A stretch of 64,000 nt of DNA from Jatrophihabitans telluris (GTDB taxonomy: Bacteria > Actinomycetota > Actinomycetes > Mycobacteriales > Jatrophihabitantaceae). The stretch lies in the NCBI RefSeq assembly GCF_023516435.1, contig NZ_CP097332.1, forward strand, positions 2,976,001-3,040,000. Direction: 5' to 3'. Made by a program: the position numbers and the translations under genes. Under the pieces are notes generated by a model. It was given only the letters and a program-made list of their open reading frames with translations. It was not told where the DNA came from and did not search any database. Shown here in pieces: positions 36,366 to 45,634 of this stretch (position 1 is the stretch's first letter; each line of letters starts with the position of its first letter).

Positions 36366-37022
36366 CTATCGCGACTGCGGGTGCTCCGTGTCAAGTCGAG
36401 TCGGGGCCGGGCTGCCCACCCGGAACACCCGCATCTGCAACGCGAGGGTCGCGTAGTAGCCCACCAGCGTGAGCAGTTCGAACACCCCCGCCTCCCCAAG
36501 GGCCTCGACCGCGTCCGCGTAGGTGGCGTCGTCCAGATCAGCGTCGGCGGACAAGCGGCGGCACACCTCGGCGACCAGGCGATCCTGCGGCGGCAGCACG
36601 GTGTAGTCGCCTTCGGCCAGCCCGTCGAGCTCGGTCTCGCTCAGCCCCACATGACGACCCACCGCCTCGTGTGCGTACCACTCGAAGGCCGAGCTCCACT
36701 GCACGGCGACGACGAGGATCGCGATCTCGCGGGCGCGATCGGACAGCGCGGTGTCATAGCGCACCGCCGAGCCGACGGCCTGCAACGCGGCCCCGAGTCG
36801 CGGCTGCAAGAGGAAGGCGTTGAACGGTCCCTCCAGCGCGCCGTCGTCGTCGCGCAGCCGGAAGAGCTGAGGTCCCTGGGCCCGACGTCCGCCGGCGATG
36901 GCCTCGTAGACCGCCCGCTGGTCCTCGGCCAACGCGCCCGGGACGAGCTTGGGGATGCGCGCCTTCGGGGCCCTAGCGTCGGGGCTGGCGTCGGGGCTGG
37001 CGTCGGCTCCCGGGCTGCTCAC
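36366..37022 (-). CDS. Carboxymuconolactone decarboxylase-like (AhpD-fold) protein
   Basis: The 218-residue protein has an all-helical CMD fold with the conserved region VQWSSAFEWYAHEAVGRHVG. The CxxC pair of AhpD peroxidases is absent (EWYAH instead), pointing to the decarboxylase or hydratase-like branch. The N terminus has a short Asp/Pro/Ala repeat. GTG 37022 overlaps the IclR stop (GTGA), so it is produced with the regulator. Role in aromatic breakdown is inferred. Confidence 0.8.
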   Translation of the reverse strand: MSSPGADASPDASPDARAPKARIPKLVPGALAEDQRAVYEAIAGGRRAQGPQLFRLRDDDGALEGPFNAFLLQPRLGAALQAVGSAVRYDTALSDRAREIAILVVAVQWSSAFEWYAHEAVGRHVGLSETELDGLAEGDYTVLPPQDRLVAEVCRRLSADADLDDATYADAVEALGEAGVFELLTLVGYYATLALQMRVFRVGSPAPTRLDTEHPQSR

Positions 37023-37873
37023 GGAGTCAGGCTCCCGCCGCGGAGCAGGGTCGAGATCTCGGCACAGGCGGCCAGCACGGCCGGGCGCAGCTCGCGCACG
37101 ATGCGTTGGGTCGACCAGTCACGGGCCTGCAGGGCGAGGTTCACCCCGGCGACGACCCGGCCGCCCTCCCCCACGATGGGTCCGGCGATCGAGCGCAGCC
37201 CGTAGGCCAGCTCCTCGTCCTGCATAGCCCAGCCCTGTTCGCGGATCTTGACCAGTTCCTCGCGCAGTTCGTCCAGCGAGACCTTGGCGTTCGGCCCGTG
37301 CTGCGCCCCGAAGGAATCGACCGTGATCCGCGCGTTCAGGTCGTTGTCGTCGAGGTAGGCCAACAGCAGCTTTCCGATCGAGGTGGTCACCGCGGGCAGC
37401 CGTGACCCCACCTGGATGTTCGCGGTCACCAGGTCCGAGTTGCGCAGTCGCACCAGATAGAGCACGCGGTCGTCGCTGAGCACGGCGAGGTTCACCGTCT
37501 CGCCGGTGGTCTCGCCCAGCCGCTGGAGCAGCGGCGTCGCCACCCCGACCAGGTCGAGGCTGCGCAGCGCGGCCGTGCCGAGCGTCAGAGCCTTTACGCC
37601 AGGCCGGTATTCGCCGTCGGGCAGGTGATCGAGATAGCCCTCCGCGGTGAGGGTCATCACCACGCGATAGACCGTGGGCATCGGCAGCCGCGCGGCGGCG
37701 GCGAGATCGGTGACGCGCCAGGACGGATGCTGCTCGTCGAACAGGCTCAGGATGCGTAACCCTTTGGCCAGCGCCTCGACCCGATATTCGGGACGCTCCG
37801 GCGCCGCCAGCGCCACCGGGTCGGTGGCGCCGTTGGTGGACGGTCTGGTTTCACTCTTGCGCTTGGCGGGCAT
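37019..37873 (-). CDS. IclR-family transcriptional regulator
   Basis: The 284-residue protein has an N-terminal winged helix (ALAKGLRILSLFDE, WRVTDLAAAARLPMPTVYRVVMTL) and a C-terminal IclR effector domain (about residues 105-275) with GVNLALQ near the end. The ATG follows AGGAG. IclR proteins bind palindromes often built from GAAA/TTTC half-sites and respond to aromatic or sugar metabolites. Five similar 24-bp elements in the surrounding operons make it the prime candidate regulator of this island. Confidence 0.9.
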   Translation of the reverse strand: MPAKRKSETRPSTNGATDPVALAAPERPEYRVEALAKGLRILSLFDEQHPSWRVTDLAAAARLPMPTVYRVVMTLTAEGYLDHLPDGEYRPGVKALTLGTAALRSLDLVGVATPLLQRLGETTGETVNLAVLSDDRVLYLVRLRNSDLVTANIQVGSRLPAVTTSIGKLLLAYLDDNDLNARITVDSFGAQHGPNAKVSLDELREELVKIREQGWAMQDEELAYGLRSIAGPIVGEGGRVVAGVNLALQARDWSTQRIVRELRPAVLAACAEISTLLRGGSLTP

Positions 37874-37897
37874 CCGGACATCTCCTGCAGGGGGTAG

Positions 37898-37912
37898 CTG
37901 GCGTAGCGCCAG
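37898..37912. promoter_or_regulatory. Inverted repeat upstream of the IclR gene
   Basis: CTGGCG-TAG-CGCCAG is a perfect 6-bp dyad 25 bp before the IclR start codon. It could be an autoregulatory site or a leader hairpin; it does not resemble the GAAA/TTTC elements. Confidence 0.35.
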
Positions 37913-37979
37913 TGTGGCGTCAGCCTAGGGGACGGTCAGTCATGCCTGGACAGGTCCGTCGGGCTCGGCTAGTTTAGCA

Positions 37980-38003
37980 GAAAGCGACTTTCATCATGCG
38001 AAA
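37980..38003 (+). promoter_or_regulatory. Putative IclR-type operator, site C
   Basis: GAAA-gcgac-TTTC-atcatgc-GAAA, followed by GTGAC, 22 bp before the first rightward SDR gene and in the divergent IclR/SDR region. Same spacing and same GTGAC flank as site D. Confidence 0.7.
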
Positions 38004-38025
38004 GTGACGGTTCGAGGTGGCAGAT

Positions 38026-38784
38026 ATGGCGGATTGGCTGGGGCTTACCGGCCGGCCGGCGCTTGTCGTCGGGGCAGGCGGCCTCGGCGGGGCCAGCGCG
38101 GCAGGGCTGGCCGCGCAGGGCGCCCGGGTCGTCGTCGTCGATCGCGACGAGGACAAGCTCGATGCGCTCGCGCGCCGAACCAAGGACCAGGGCGCGGAGA
38201 TCACCCCTCTACTGTTCGACGTCAGCACGGCCGAGCGCAGTCGTGCGGCCGTCGAGAAGGCCGTCGGGGTCATCGGCACGCCCGAGATCTTCCTGCACGC
38301 GATCGGCCGCAACGACCGCCGGCCCGTGCTGGAGCTCGGTGATGAGGACTGGCAGTCGATCCTCACGCTGAACCTGTCGACGGCCTGGTGGCTGGGCCAG
38401 GAGGTCGGGCGCCGGATGGTCGCCGAAGGCCGCGGCCGCATCGTGTTCCTGTCCTCGGTGTCGGCCCTGCTCGCCCACGCCAACCACGCCCCGTACGCCG
38501 CGACCAAGGGCGGCATCAACCAGCTGATGCGCGTCATGGCGCGCGAGTGGGCGGCAACCGGCATCACCGTGAACGCGGTCGGCCCCGGCTACGTCGAAAC
38601 CGACCTCACCCGGGCCTACCTCGATCGAGACGGCCACCGCGAAGAACTCGAGTCGCTCGTACCCGCCGGCCGGCTCGGTCGCCCGCAGGAGGTCGCCGAC
38701 GCCGTGGCCTTCCTGGCCTCCGACCGGGCCGCGTTCATCACCGGCCAGGTCATCTACATCGACGGCGGCCGCACCCTCGTCTGA
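38026..38784 (+). CDS. Short-chain dehydrogenase/reductase
   Basis: The 252-residue protein has an N-terminal GAGGLGG cofactor loop (unusual variant of TGxxxGxG) and the catalytic SSVS...YAATK set. ATG 38026 is chosen because AGGTGG lies at the right distance; a GTG nine bases upstream is possible. The C-terminal GQVIYIDGGRT is typical. NAD(P)-linked oxidation of an alcohol intermediate is expected. First gene of the rightward operon. Confidence 0.88.
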   Translation: MADWLGLTGRPALVVGAGGLGGASAAGLAAQGARVVVVDRDEDKLDALARRTKDQGAEITPLLFDVSTAERSRAAVEKAVGVIGTPEIFLHAIGRNDRRPVLELGDEDWQSILTLNLSTAWWLGQEVGRRMVAEGRGRIVFLSSVSALLAHANHAPYAATKGGINQLMRVMAREWAATGITVNAVGPGYVETDLTRAYLDRDGHREELESLVPAGRLGRPQEVADAVAFLASDRAAFITGQVIYIDGGRTLV

Positions 38785-38821
38785 GGACCCGACCCATTCC
38801 CACCCACCGAAGGACCGACCC

Positions 38822-39616
38822 ATGCCTCTGGCCCCACTGCCCATTCCGCGCCGTTTCGTCGGGCGCTCCGTCGTCGTCACCGGAGCCGGCACCGGCTTCG
38901 GCGCCGAGATCGCCGTGCGCGCCGCACAGGAGGGTGCCCGCGTCGTCGGCATCCACTACCGGTCCTCGGCCGCCGGCGCCGAGCGGACCGCGGAACGGGT
39001 CCGGGCCGAAGGGGCCCAAGCCGTGCTGCTGCAGGCCGACATCGTCGACTGGGCCCAGGTCGCCGCGATGGCCGAGTCTGCCTTCGCGTCGCTCGAGGGC
39101 GTGGACGTCCTCATCAACAACGTCGGCGACGTGGCCCGTGACCAGATGTCCTGGCGCGACATCACCGAGGAATCGATCGATCACGTCCTGGCGGTGGACA
39201 TCAAGGGCACGATGGCCTGCATCCACGAGTTCGGCAAGCGGATGATGGACCAGGGCCACGGCAGCATCGTCAACATCGGCTCGACCGTGATCGTGCGCGG
39301 CAGCGCACGCGCGCCTCAGTACGCTGCGGCCAAATACGGCCTGCTCGGCGCCACGAAGTCCTACGCCCACGCCTTCGCCCCGACGGTTCGCGTCAACATC
39401 TTCGCCCCAGGCTTCATCGAGACCGAGGCGACCCTGGGCCGCGAGGACTGGAAGTCCGGCCGCGGCGACCAGTTGCGATCGATGACCCCGATGGGACGCA
39501 TCCCTGCACCGGCTGACATTGCCGGCACCGCACTGTTCCTGGCTACCGACGACGCCAACCACATCACCGGCACGTACATGGTCGCCGACGGTGGCTACAA
39601 CATGGTCGGCGCCTGA
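38822..39616 (+). CDS. Short-chain dehydrogenase/reductase
   Basis: The 264-residue protein has TGAGTGFG, NNVGDVARD, GSTVIVRG with the catalytic Ser and YAAAK. The C terminus ITGTYMVADGGYNM matches the FabG-like classical SDR group. It follows the first SDR by 37 bp and likely acts on the same substrate class. Confidence 0.9.
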   Translation: MPLAPLPIPRRFVGRSVVVTGAGTGFGAEIAVRAAQEGARVVGIHYRSSAAGAERTAERVRAEGAQAVLLQADIVDWAQVAAMAESAFASLEGVDVLINNVGDVARDQMSWRDITEESIDHVLAVDIKGTMACIHEFGKRMMDQGHGSIVNIGSTVIVRGSARAPQYAAAKYGLLGATKSYAHAFAPTVRVNIFAPGFIETEATLGREDWKSGRGDQLRSMTPMGRIPAPADIAGTALFLATDDANHITGTYMVADGGYNMVGA

Positions 39617-39674
39617 GCCACGGCGCCGGTCCGACCGCGATCAGGCAGCTTGCCTCGTGACCCTGAGGAGCCCT

Positions 39675-40676
39675 ATGAAGGCCTTCGCACTGTCCGACTT
39701 CGACGCCCCGCCGAGCGTGGTCGACCTCCCTCGGCCCGTGCCGGCAGCCGGGCAGGTCCTGGTCCGCGTCCACGCGACGTCGGTGAACCCGGTCGATCTG
39801 CTCATCAGTTCGGGTTTCTTCCGCACCGTGCAGGAGTATCGCTTCCCCGCCGTCTTCGGCCGCGACCTGGCCGGCGTGGTCGAGCAGGTCGGAGCAGGGG
39901 TCACCCGCTTCGCGGTGGGCGATGCCGTCTACGGCTTCGTCAAGCGCGACTACATCGGGGACGGAACGTTTGCCGAGTACGTAGTGGTGCCCGAGGACAT
40001 GTTCATCGGCCCGGCACCGCTCGGGCTGGAGCTGGCCTCCGCAGGCGTGCTGGCGCAGGGTGGGATCACCGCACTGGAGTGCGTCGACGCGGTGGTATCC
40101 GGCCCGGGCGACGTCGTCCTGGTCAACGGCGCGACCGGCGGGGTCGGGGTGTACGCGATTCAGATCGCGGCGGCCTGTGGAGCCGAGGTGATCGCGACCG
40201 CACGCACCTACGAACAGCAGACGCTGGCGCGCTCGCTCGGCGCCAAGCACGTGATCGACTGGAGCGCCGGCGATCTCGTCGAGCAGGTGCGGGCCCTCGT
40301 TCCCGCCGGCGTGCACGGCTTCATCGACCTGGTCAAGCACGTGGACTCCGCCCGGATCGGCGAGAACGAGGCCGAGGCCCACGCCCTGGTCGCGCGATTG
40401 TGTCGCGGTCTGCTGCGCGAAGGTGGCCGGGCAGCGTCGGTGACCAACGGCGGCGTTCCCGAACTGCTCGGGGATATCCCCTGCGCCAACGTGCATTCCT
40501 CGCCGACGCCGGAGTCGATCGCACGGCTGACCGCGCTGGTCGAGGCGGGCCAGGTCGTGGCGCCGGTCTACGCCACCTACCGCTTTGCCGAGTTGGCCGC
40601 CGCTTTCGACCTGCTGGCCGCCGGTCCGGCGCTCGGCAAGATCTCCGTCATCCTCGAACCCGGGAGCCAAGCGTGA
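39675..40676 (+). CDS. Quinone oxidoreductase-like medium-chain dehydrogenase
   Basis: The 333-residue protein resembles zinc-free MDR enzymes. It has a GroES-like N domain (VLVRVHATSVNPVDLL, FPAVFGRDLAGVV) and the NADPH loop NGATGGVGVYAIQ. ATG 39675 follows GAGGAG. The catalytic zinc cysteines are missing, so NADPH-dependent quinone or enone reduction is more likely than alcohol oxidation. Its stop overlaps the next start (GTGA). Confidence 0.88.
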   Translation: MKAFALSDFDAPPSVVDLPRPVPAAGQVLVRVHATSVNPVDLLISSGFFRTVQEYRFPAVFGRDLAGVVEQVGAGVTRFAVGDAVYGFVKRDYIGDGTFAEYVVVPEDMFIGPAPLGLELASAGVLAQGGITALECVDAVVSGPGDVVLVNGATGGVGVYAIQIAAACGAEVIATARTYEQQTLARSLGAKHVIDWSAGDLVEQVRALVPAGVHGFIDLVKHVDSARIGENEAEAHALVARLCRGLLREGGRAASVTNGGVPELLGDIPCANVHSSPTPESIARLTALVEAGQVVAPVYATYRFAELAAAFDLLAAGPALGKISVILEPGSQA

Positions 40677-41650
40677 CCCACCCCCACGATGTGCCGCTCG
40701 AGCGCGCCCGCGCCCTGGTGCAGCGCGCGGTCGACAAGGCCGAACAGCTCGGTATCCGTGGGGCGATCGCCGTCGTCGGGTCCAGCGGTGCCCTGGTCAC
40801 CGCCTCCCGGTTGGACCACGGCGGTCCCGGCGGGATGGGGCGAGCGACGTCGAAGGCCTGGATCAGCGGCACCCAGCAGATTCCGAGCACCGAACATCTG
40901 CACCGCATGACGAGCTTGCCGGTTCCGATCTCGGCGGGCTTCGTCGGCGTGTCGCCGCAGGCGATCTTCCCGGGGGCCGGGGGCATCCCGATCCTCGACG
41001 AGGCCGGGGTCGTCGTCGGCGGGATCGCAGCGTCGGGCGCCACGGTCAGCCCCTTCTTCCCGACCGGTGTCGCGCCCGAGGTCGTCAGCGCCGACGGGGA
41101 ACCGGCCAACCCCGAGGATCTGCTGATCGCCTATGCCCTCGGCGTGCCTTACGTCGGCCAGCACGGTGACGACCGCGCACGGTGGGAGCAGCGCTTCGGC
41201 GAGCTCACCGTGGCGGCGGACCGGAGCCTGGGCATGCAGCCCGCGCCGGCCGCAACCCGCCAGGCCGAGCTGGCCTGGGCCCGGGAGATCTGTGACCGGG
41301 TGCTGGCGCTCGCGCTCGATCGGGGCGTGCGGGTCTCGGTCGCGGTGGTCGATCGGGGCGCAGACCCGGTGCAGCAGGACCGAATGGACGACGCCGTCGG
41401 CGGGGGCGTCGAAGTGGCCGTCGCGACGGCGGCCACCGCGGCTCGATACGGCATGTCCAGCCATCAGGTGCCGGCGGCCTACGCGGCGGCGACCGGGGCG
41501 CTCGGGCGACTGCACCCGGCGCCGTTTCTGCCCGTCGCCGGCGGGGTTCCCCTCATCGCGGACGGTCGGGTGGTCGGCGGTCTCGGAGTCGGCGGGGCGG
41601 ACCCGCAACTGTGCGGCGAACTGGCCGCCGCCGCGCTGGTGGAGGCATGA
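40673..41650 (+). CDS. Tandem GlcG/HbpS-domain protein
   Basis: The 325-residue protein contains two GlcG/HbpS-like (PF03928) domains, about residues 8-150 and 180-325; each ends with a similar P-GG-P-I-x-x-G-x-V-V-GG strand (GGIPILDEAGVVVGG, GGVPLIADGRVVGG). Single-domain members bind haem or small carboxylates and often accompany catabolic enzymes. The internal duplication would make a pseudo-dimer. GTG 40673 and the stop at 41650 both overlap neighbours. Biochemical role unknown. Confidence 0.82.
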   Translation: MTHPHDVPLERARALVQRAVDKAEQLGIRGAIAVVGSSGALVTASRLDHGGPGGMGRATSKAWISGTQQIPSTEHLHRMTSLPVPISAGFVGVSPQAIFPGAGGIPILDEAGVVVGGIAASGATVSPFFPTGVAPEVVSADGEPANPEDLLIAYALGVPYVGQHGDDRARWEQRFGELTVAADRSLGMQPAPAATRQAELAWAREICDRVLALALDRGVRVSVAVVDRGADPVQQDRMDDAVGGGVEVAVATAATAARYGMSSHQVPAAYAAATGALGRLHPAPFLPVAGGVPLIADGRVVGGLGVGGADPQLCGELAAAALVEA

Positions 41651-42573
41651 CCGAGACCGTGCGCGTCGCCGTGCTGGGGTGTGGAGCGATCGGCAGTCTC
41701 TACGCCGCTCATCTCGCGCGCGTTCCAGGCGTCGAGGTCTGGGCGGTCGATCCGTGGCACGAGCACATGGCCGCCATCGCCGCGGACGGCCTGCGGGTCA
41801 CCGGCCACGCCGAGTTCGTCGCGCCGGTGCACGCGCTCACCGACCCCGCCGCCCTGCCACGCTGCGACCTGGCCGTCGTCGCCACGAAGTCGCTGCACAC
41901 CGCCGCTGCCGTGCGAGCCGCCCAGGGCGCGTTGTCGAATGCCGCCGCTGTCAGCGTGCAGAACGGCGTCGGCAACGAGGAGACGATCGCCGAATTCGTT
42001 CCCCGGGTGATCCGCGGCAGCATCGTCACCGCCGGGCACATCCCCGAGCCCGGCACGGTTCGCTACGACGCGCCCGGGGATTCGTGGTTCGGGCCGTTCG
42101 AACCGAGTCCGGCGGGCGAGGACGAGATCACGCTGCTGGCCTCGCTGCTCAGCGACGGCGGATTGCGCACCTTCGCCGTGCCGGACGCACGTGGTCCCCA
42201 GTGGACGAAGGTCGTCTTCAACGCCGCGACGAGCCCGCTGTCCGCGCTCACGGGACTCAGCGTGGGGCAGGTCTGCACCCATCCCGAGCTGCGGACCCAG
42301 GTCGAGCGGTTGGTCGCCGAGGGTCTGGCCGTGTGCGAGGCCGCCGGCATCACGCTGGTGCGCGATCCGCTGGAGTCCGTGCAGGAAGCCATCGACGAGG
42401 CGTTCTGGCACAAGCCGTCGATGCTGCAGGACGTCATGGCCCGACGGCGGACCGAGATCGATGTGCTCAACGGCGGAATCGCCGCCGAGGGGCGCCGGGT
42501 CGGGGTCACCACCCCCGGACACGACGCGATGGTCGCGCTGCTGCACGGGCTCGAGTCGTCCTGGACGTCCTGA
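41647..42573 (+). CDS. PanE/ApbA-like 2-ketoacid reductase
   Basis: The 308-residue protein has an N-terminal Rossmann loop VLGCGAIGSLYAAHLA and the ApbA middle motif SVQNGVGNEE, with a helical C-terminal domain (KVVFNAATSPLSALTG). It uses NADPH to reduce a ketopantoate-like 2-keto acid. Gene context is catabolic, so pantothenate synthesis is unlikely. Last gene before site D. Confidence 0.87.
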   Translation: MTETVRVAVLGCGAIGSLYAAHLARVPGVEVWAVDPWHEHMAAIAADGLRVTGHAEFVAPVHALTDPAALPRCDLAVVATKSLHTAAAVRAAQGALSNAAAVSVQNGVGNEETIAEFVPRVIRGSIVTAGHIPEPGTVRYDAPGDSWFGPFEPSPAGEDEITLLASLLSDGGLRTFAVPDARGPQWTKVVFNAATSPLSALTGLSVGQVCTHPELRTQVERLVAEGLAVCEAAGITLVRDPLESVQEAIDEAFWHKPSMLQDVMARRRTEIDVLNGGIAAEGRRVGVTTPGHDAMVALLHGLESSWTS

Positions 42574-42671
42574 TTCGCACGGTCTCGCCGAGCGAAACCG
42601 CGGCCGAATCGAAACGAAATCCTGCGTTCGGCTCTGTACTTCAGCCGCCCCAGGTCGTAACGTACTAGAAA

Positions 42672-42695
42672 GAAAGTCGCTTTCACAATGTGAAA
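42672..42695 (+). promoter_or_regulatory. Putative IclR-type operator, site D
   Basis: GAAA-gtcgc-TTTC-acaatgt-GAAA, followed by GTGAC. The inner part CTTTCACA-A-TGTGAAAG is a perfect 8-bp dyad. It lies 29 bp before the ABC transporter operon. The remaining 42574-42671 is non-coding promoter sequence. Confidence 0.75.
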
Positions 42696-42724
42696 GTGAC
42701 CCCAACTCTACGAGGAGAACGTCT

Positions 42725-43741
42725 GTGAGCATTACCTGTCGGCGCTCGGTGCGCGCCACTGGCCTTGCCCTCGCTGCGGTGTCGTCCCTGGCGCTGGCCG
42801 CCTGCAGCTCGAGTTCGAACCACAGCAGCTCGTCGTCGTCGTCGGCCAACGGCGCGAGCGGCGCCGCCGGCGGTGGCTCGTCGCTGCCGAAGACCCTGGT
42901 GTTCTCCCCGCTGTCGCTGGCCCCGCCGGCCCTGAAGGGATTGTCGGTCGGCATCAAGGGCTACGCCGGCTCGAAGGGCTGGAACGTCGTCGTCCAGGAC
43001 CCGAACTTCAGTCCGACCTCGCAGGTGCAGCAGCTGAGCGCGGTGCTGGACTCCGGCCGAGCGGGTGCGGCCTGGGTGATCGCCGTCGATCCGAAGTCGA
43101 TGGCCGACACGCTGAAGGCCGCCCAGTCCAAGGGAATTCCCATCCTGGTCAACGGCAAGCCGACCGAGTACGGCTACTCCGGCGCGCAGCCCGGCATCAC
43201 CTTCGACTACATCGACTACACCGCGGCCGGCAAGGCCCTGGGCACCGAGCTGGGCAACTGCCTGACGGCGAAGAACGGCGGCAGTGGGGACGTGCTGTTC
43301 TCGGTGTCCAGCCCGGGCCAGGCCGGCAAGGCCGAGTTCGAGGCGGCCGCCGAGGCCGGGTTGAAGGCGACCGCGCCCAACGCCAACATCGTGCAGAAGC
43401 TCGTGGTCAGTGACCGAGCCAAGGGCCAGACCGACATCGGCAACGCGCTGCAGGGTCACCCCAACCTGGTCGGCGTGATGGCCTCCACGGACGAGGGCTC
43501 CCTGGGTGCCCTCGGAGCGTTCTCCGCCGCCGGCAAGTCGCTCAAGTGCGACGCCGACTTCGGCGGCAACGACGAGGTCCTCAAGGACGTCAAGGCGGGC
43601 ACCATCTTCGCCTCCGTCGCGCTGCAGTTCTCGGCCGACATGGCGCAATCGTTCGACACGCTGGTCAAGATGCAGGCCGACCCGAAGGCGACCGGCCTGG
43701 TCCTGACCGTTCCGCAGAAGACCATCACGTCGGCAGGATGA
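42725..43741 (+). CDS. ABC transporter substrate-binding lipoprotein, sugar type
   Basis: The 338-residue protein has a lipoprotein signal with lipobox LAAC (Cys at about residue 27) and a Ser-rich linker. A periplasmic-binding type 1 (RbsB-like) domain follows. GTG 42725 lies eight bases after GAGGAG; the longer frame through the previous gene is excluded. The ligand pocket cannot be interpreted by eye. With the permease and ATPase it forms an importer that ends 75 bp before a cytoplasmic rhamnosidase, so a glycoside ligand is likely. Confidence 0.9.
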   Translation: MSITCRRSVRATGLALAAVSSLALAACSSSSNHSSSSSSSANGASGAAGGGSSLPKTLVFSPLSLAPPALKGLSVGIKGYAGSKGWNVVVQDPNFSPTSQVQQLSAVLDSGRAGAAWVIAVDPKSMADTLKAAQSKGIPILVNGKPTEYGYSGAQPGITFDYIDYTAAGKALGTELGNCLTAKNGGSGDVLFSVSSPGQAGKAEFEAAAEAGLKATAPNANIVQKLVVSDRAKGQTDIGNALQGHPNLVGVMASTDEGSLGALGAFSAAGKSLKCDADFGGNDEVLKDVKAGTIFASVALQFSADMAQSFDTLVKMQADPKATGLVLTVPQKTITSAG

Positions 43742-43744
43742 GGA

Positions 43745-44830
43745 ATGAGCATGACCATCCACAACGAGGCGAGTAAGACGGCGACCCCTGCTCCGGCAGG
43801 GGCCGCCGGCCCCGCCGCACCCAGCGCGCGCGAGACCGATCCGATCGGGATCAGAGCGCTGATCTTCGTCCGCGACCGCGGCATCTTCGCCTTGTGGGTG
43901 CTCATTCTCGTGGGCTTCGGCATCTGGGCTCGCCCGTACTTCGCCAGCGTCCACAACGCGGTGCTGATCGCGAACGCGGCGGCCCTGACGGCCATCTTCG
44001 CCGCCGGGGTTGCGGTCGGCATCATCTGCGGCGCGCTGGACCTGTCCATTCCGGGCGTGGCCGCGGTCGCCGCGGTCAGCTGTGGCTGGATGCTCGAACA
44101 CGGCAAACCGGTGTGGCTGGCGCTGCTGGTCGGCATGGTGATCGGCGCGATCGTCGGGCTGATGAACGGGCTGATCTCGCTGCGCGGGTTCAACCCGATC
44201 GTCGTGACCATCGGCACCCTGTCGATCACCACCGCGGCCGCCTCGATCATCGCCAGCGGCTACACGATTCCCGGACTGACCTCGCTGAAGTTCATGGGAA
44301 CCCAGCGCTACGGCGGGGTCCCGGCCCCGGTCTACATCGCCGGGGCGCTGTTCCTGGTCGGCACGATCTTCCTCACCCGGACCCGTGACGGCATCCGGTT
44401 GATGGCCGTCGGCGGTAACCCCGAGGCCGTTCGCCGGTCGGGCATTCACAGCGACCGGTACAAGGTTCTCGGCTTCGTCATCAGCGCCTCCTGCGCCGCG
44501 CTGGGCGGTCTGGTCACCACGGCTGTGGTCACCGAGGCCAGCCCGGCCGCCGACCCCGGCATCATCTTCACCGCCCTGACCGCGGTCGCGCTGGCCGGCG
44601 TATCGCTGGCCGGTGGCCGGGGCAGCCTGCCCCGGGTGCTCGTCGGCGCGCTTGTCCTCGCCACCATTTCCAACGGCCTCACCATCAAGGGCATCGACCC
44701 GTACTGGGGCACCGGCGTCACCGGCGTGCTGCTGCTCGCCTCGCTGGGGCTGGAGAAATGGATCTCCGCCACGGTGTCCAAGAAGCTCGTCGCCTCGGCG
44801 CAAGCCTCCGTCCACACCGGAAAGCGGTGA
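43745..44830 (+). CDS. ABC transporter permease, RbsC family
   Basis: The 361-residue protein has an N-terminal cytoplasmic extension of about 40 residues and about ten membrane helices. The conserved RbsC-type loop GGNPEAVRRSGIHSDRYK is present. Two start codons are possible (43745 and 43751); both have a purine-rich site at acceptable distance. Its stop overlaps the GTG that begins the reading frame of the ATPase. Confidence 0.92.
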   Translation: MSMTIHNEASKTATPAPAGAAGPAAPSARETDPIGIRALIFVRDRGIFALWVLILVGFGIWARPYFASVHNAVLIANAAALTAIFAAGVAVGIICGALDLSIPGVAAVAAVSCGWMLEHGKPVWLALLVGMVIGAIVGLMNGLISLRGFNPIVVTIGTLSITTAAASIIASGYTIPGLTSLKFMGTQRYGGVPAPVYIAGALFLVGTIFLTRTRDGIRLMAVGGNPEAVRRSGIHSDRYKVLGFVISASCAALGGLVTTAVVTEASPAADPGIIFTALTAVALAGVSLAGGRGSLPRVLVGALVLATISNGLTIKGIDPYWGTGVTGVLLLASLGLEKWISATVSKKLVASAQASVHTGKR

Positions 44831-44835
44831 CCGCC

Positions 44836-45618
44836 ATGACCTCCACGACCACGGCCGCGCTCGAACTGCGCGCGGTGGACATGCACTACGGCTTCGTCCG
44901 CGCTCTGGATTCGATCGACTTCCAGGTCAGCCAGGGCGAGGTCGTGGGCCTGCTCGGTGACAACGGCGCCGGCAAGTCGACCCTGCTCAAGGTGATGTCG
45001 GGCGCGCACCGTCCGACCAGCGGGACGATCCTGGTCAACGGCCACGAGACGACGTTCCACTCCCCCAGTGCCGCCACAGCCGCGGGCATCCAGATGGTCT
45101 ACCAGGATCTGGCGCTCGTCGACGCCCAGGACATCTCCACCAACCTCAACCTGGGCCGGGAGATTCTGCGCAAGGGTCCGCTCGGCTGGCTCGGCGTGGT
45201 CGACACCCGTGCTCAGCGCAAGCGGGCGGAGAAGGAACTGGACCGCCTCGGTGTGCGTACGGCCGCCATGACCCGTCCGGTGGAGATGCTCTCCGGCGGC
45301 CAGCGTCAGGTCGTGGCGCTGGCCCGCAGCGCGACCCGGGTGACCGGCGAGAGCAACGGGGTGCTGTTGCTCGACGAGCCGACCGCGGCCCTCGGCTACG
45401 AACAGACCCAGCAGGTGCAGGCGCTCATCCGCCGGATGGCCGACCACGGCATCGCCATCGTGCTGGTCACCCACAACCTGCCGCTGGCCATGGACGTCTG
45501 CGACCGGATCGCGGTGCTCAACCGCGGTCGCAAGGTCGCTGACCTGCCCACGGCCGAGACCGACAACGACCAGCTCGTCGGGTGGATCACCGGGGCTCGC
45601 GCCTCGATGTTCGCCTGA
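44836..45618 (+). CDS. ABC transporter ATPase, single-domain sugar type
   Basis: The 260-residue protein has Walker A GDNGAGKST, Q-loop, signature LSGGQRQ and Walker B VLLLDEPTA, with H-loop VTHN. It has one ATPase domain only, unlike the duplicated RbsA, and so works as a homodimer as in FrcA. ATG 44836 is used; GTG 44827, overlapping the permease stop, is an alternative. Confidence 0.92.
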   Translation: MTSTTTAALELRAVDMHYGFVRALDSIDFQVSQGEVVGLLGDNGAGKSTLLKVMSGAHRPTSGTILVNGHETTFHSPSAATAAGIQMVYQDLALVDAQDISTNLNLGREILRKGPLGWLGVVDTRAQRKRAEKELDRLGVRTAAMTRPVEMLSGGQRQVVALARSATRVTGESNGVLLLDEPTAALGYEQTQQVQALIRRMADHGIAIVLVTHNLPLAMDVCDRIAVLNRGRKVADLPTAETDNDQLVGWITGARASMFA

Positions 45619-45634
45619 CCGAACCCACCGATCC

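Noticed and set aside
41647-42573. Pantothenate biosynthesis gene panE
   Set aside because: Only family membership supports it. It is embedded in a catabolic operon without other pantothenate genes.
42683-44815. Antisense frame of 710 residues opposite the ABC transporter genes
   Set aside because: The sense strand encodes an unmistakable binding protein and permease; the antisense product is low-complexity Asp/Gly/Arg/Gln.
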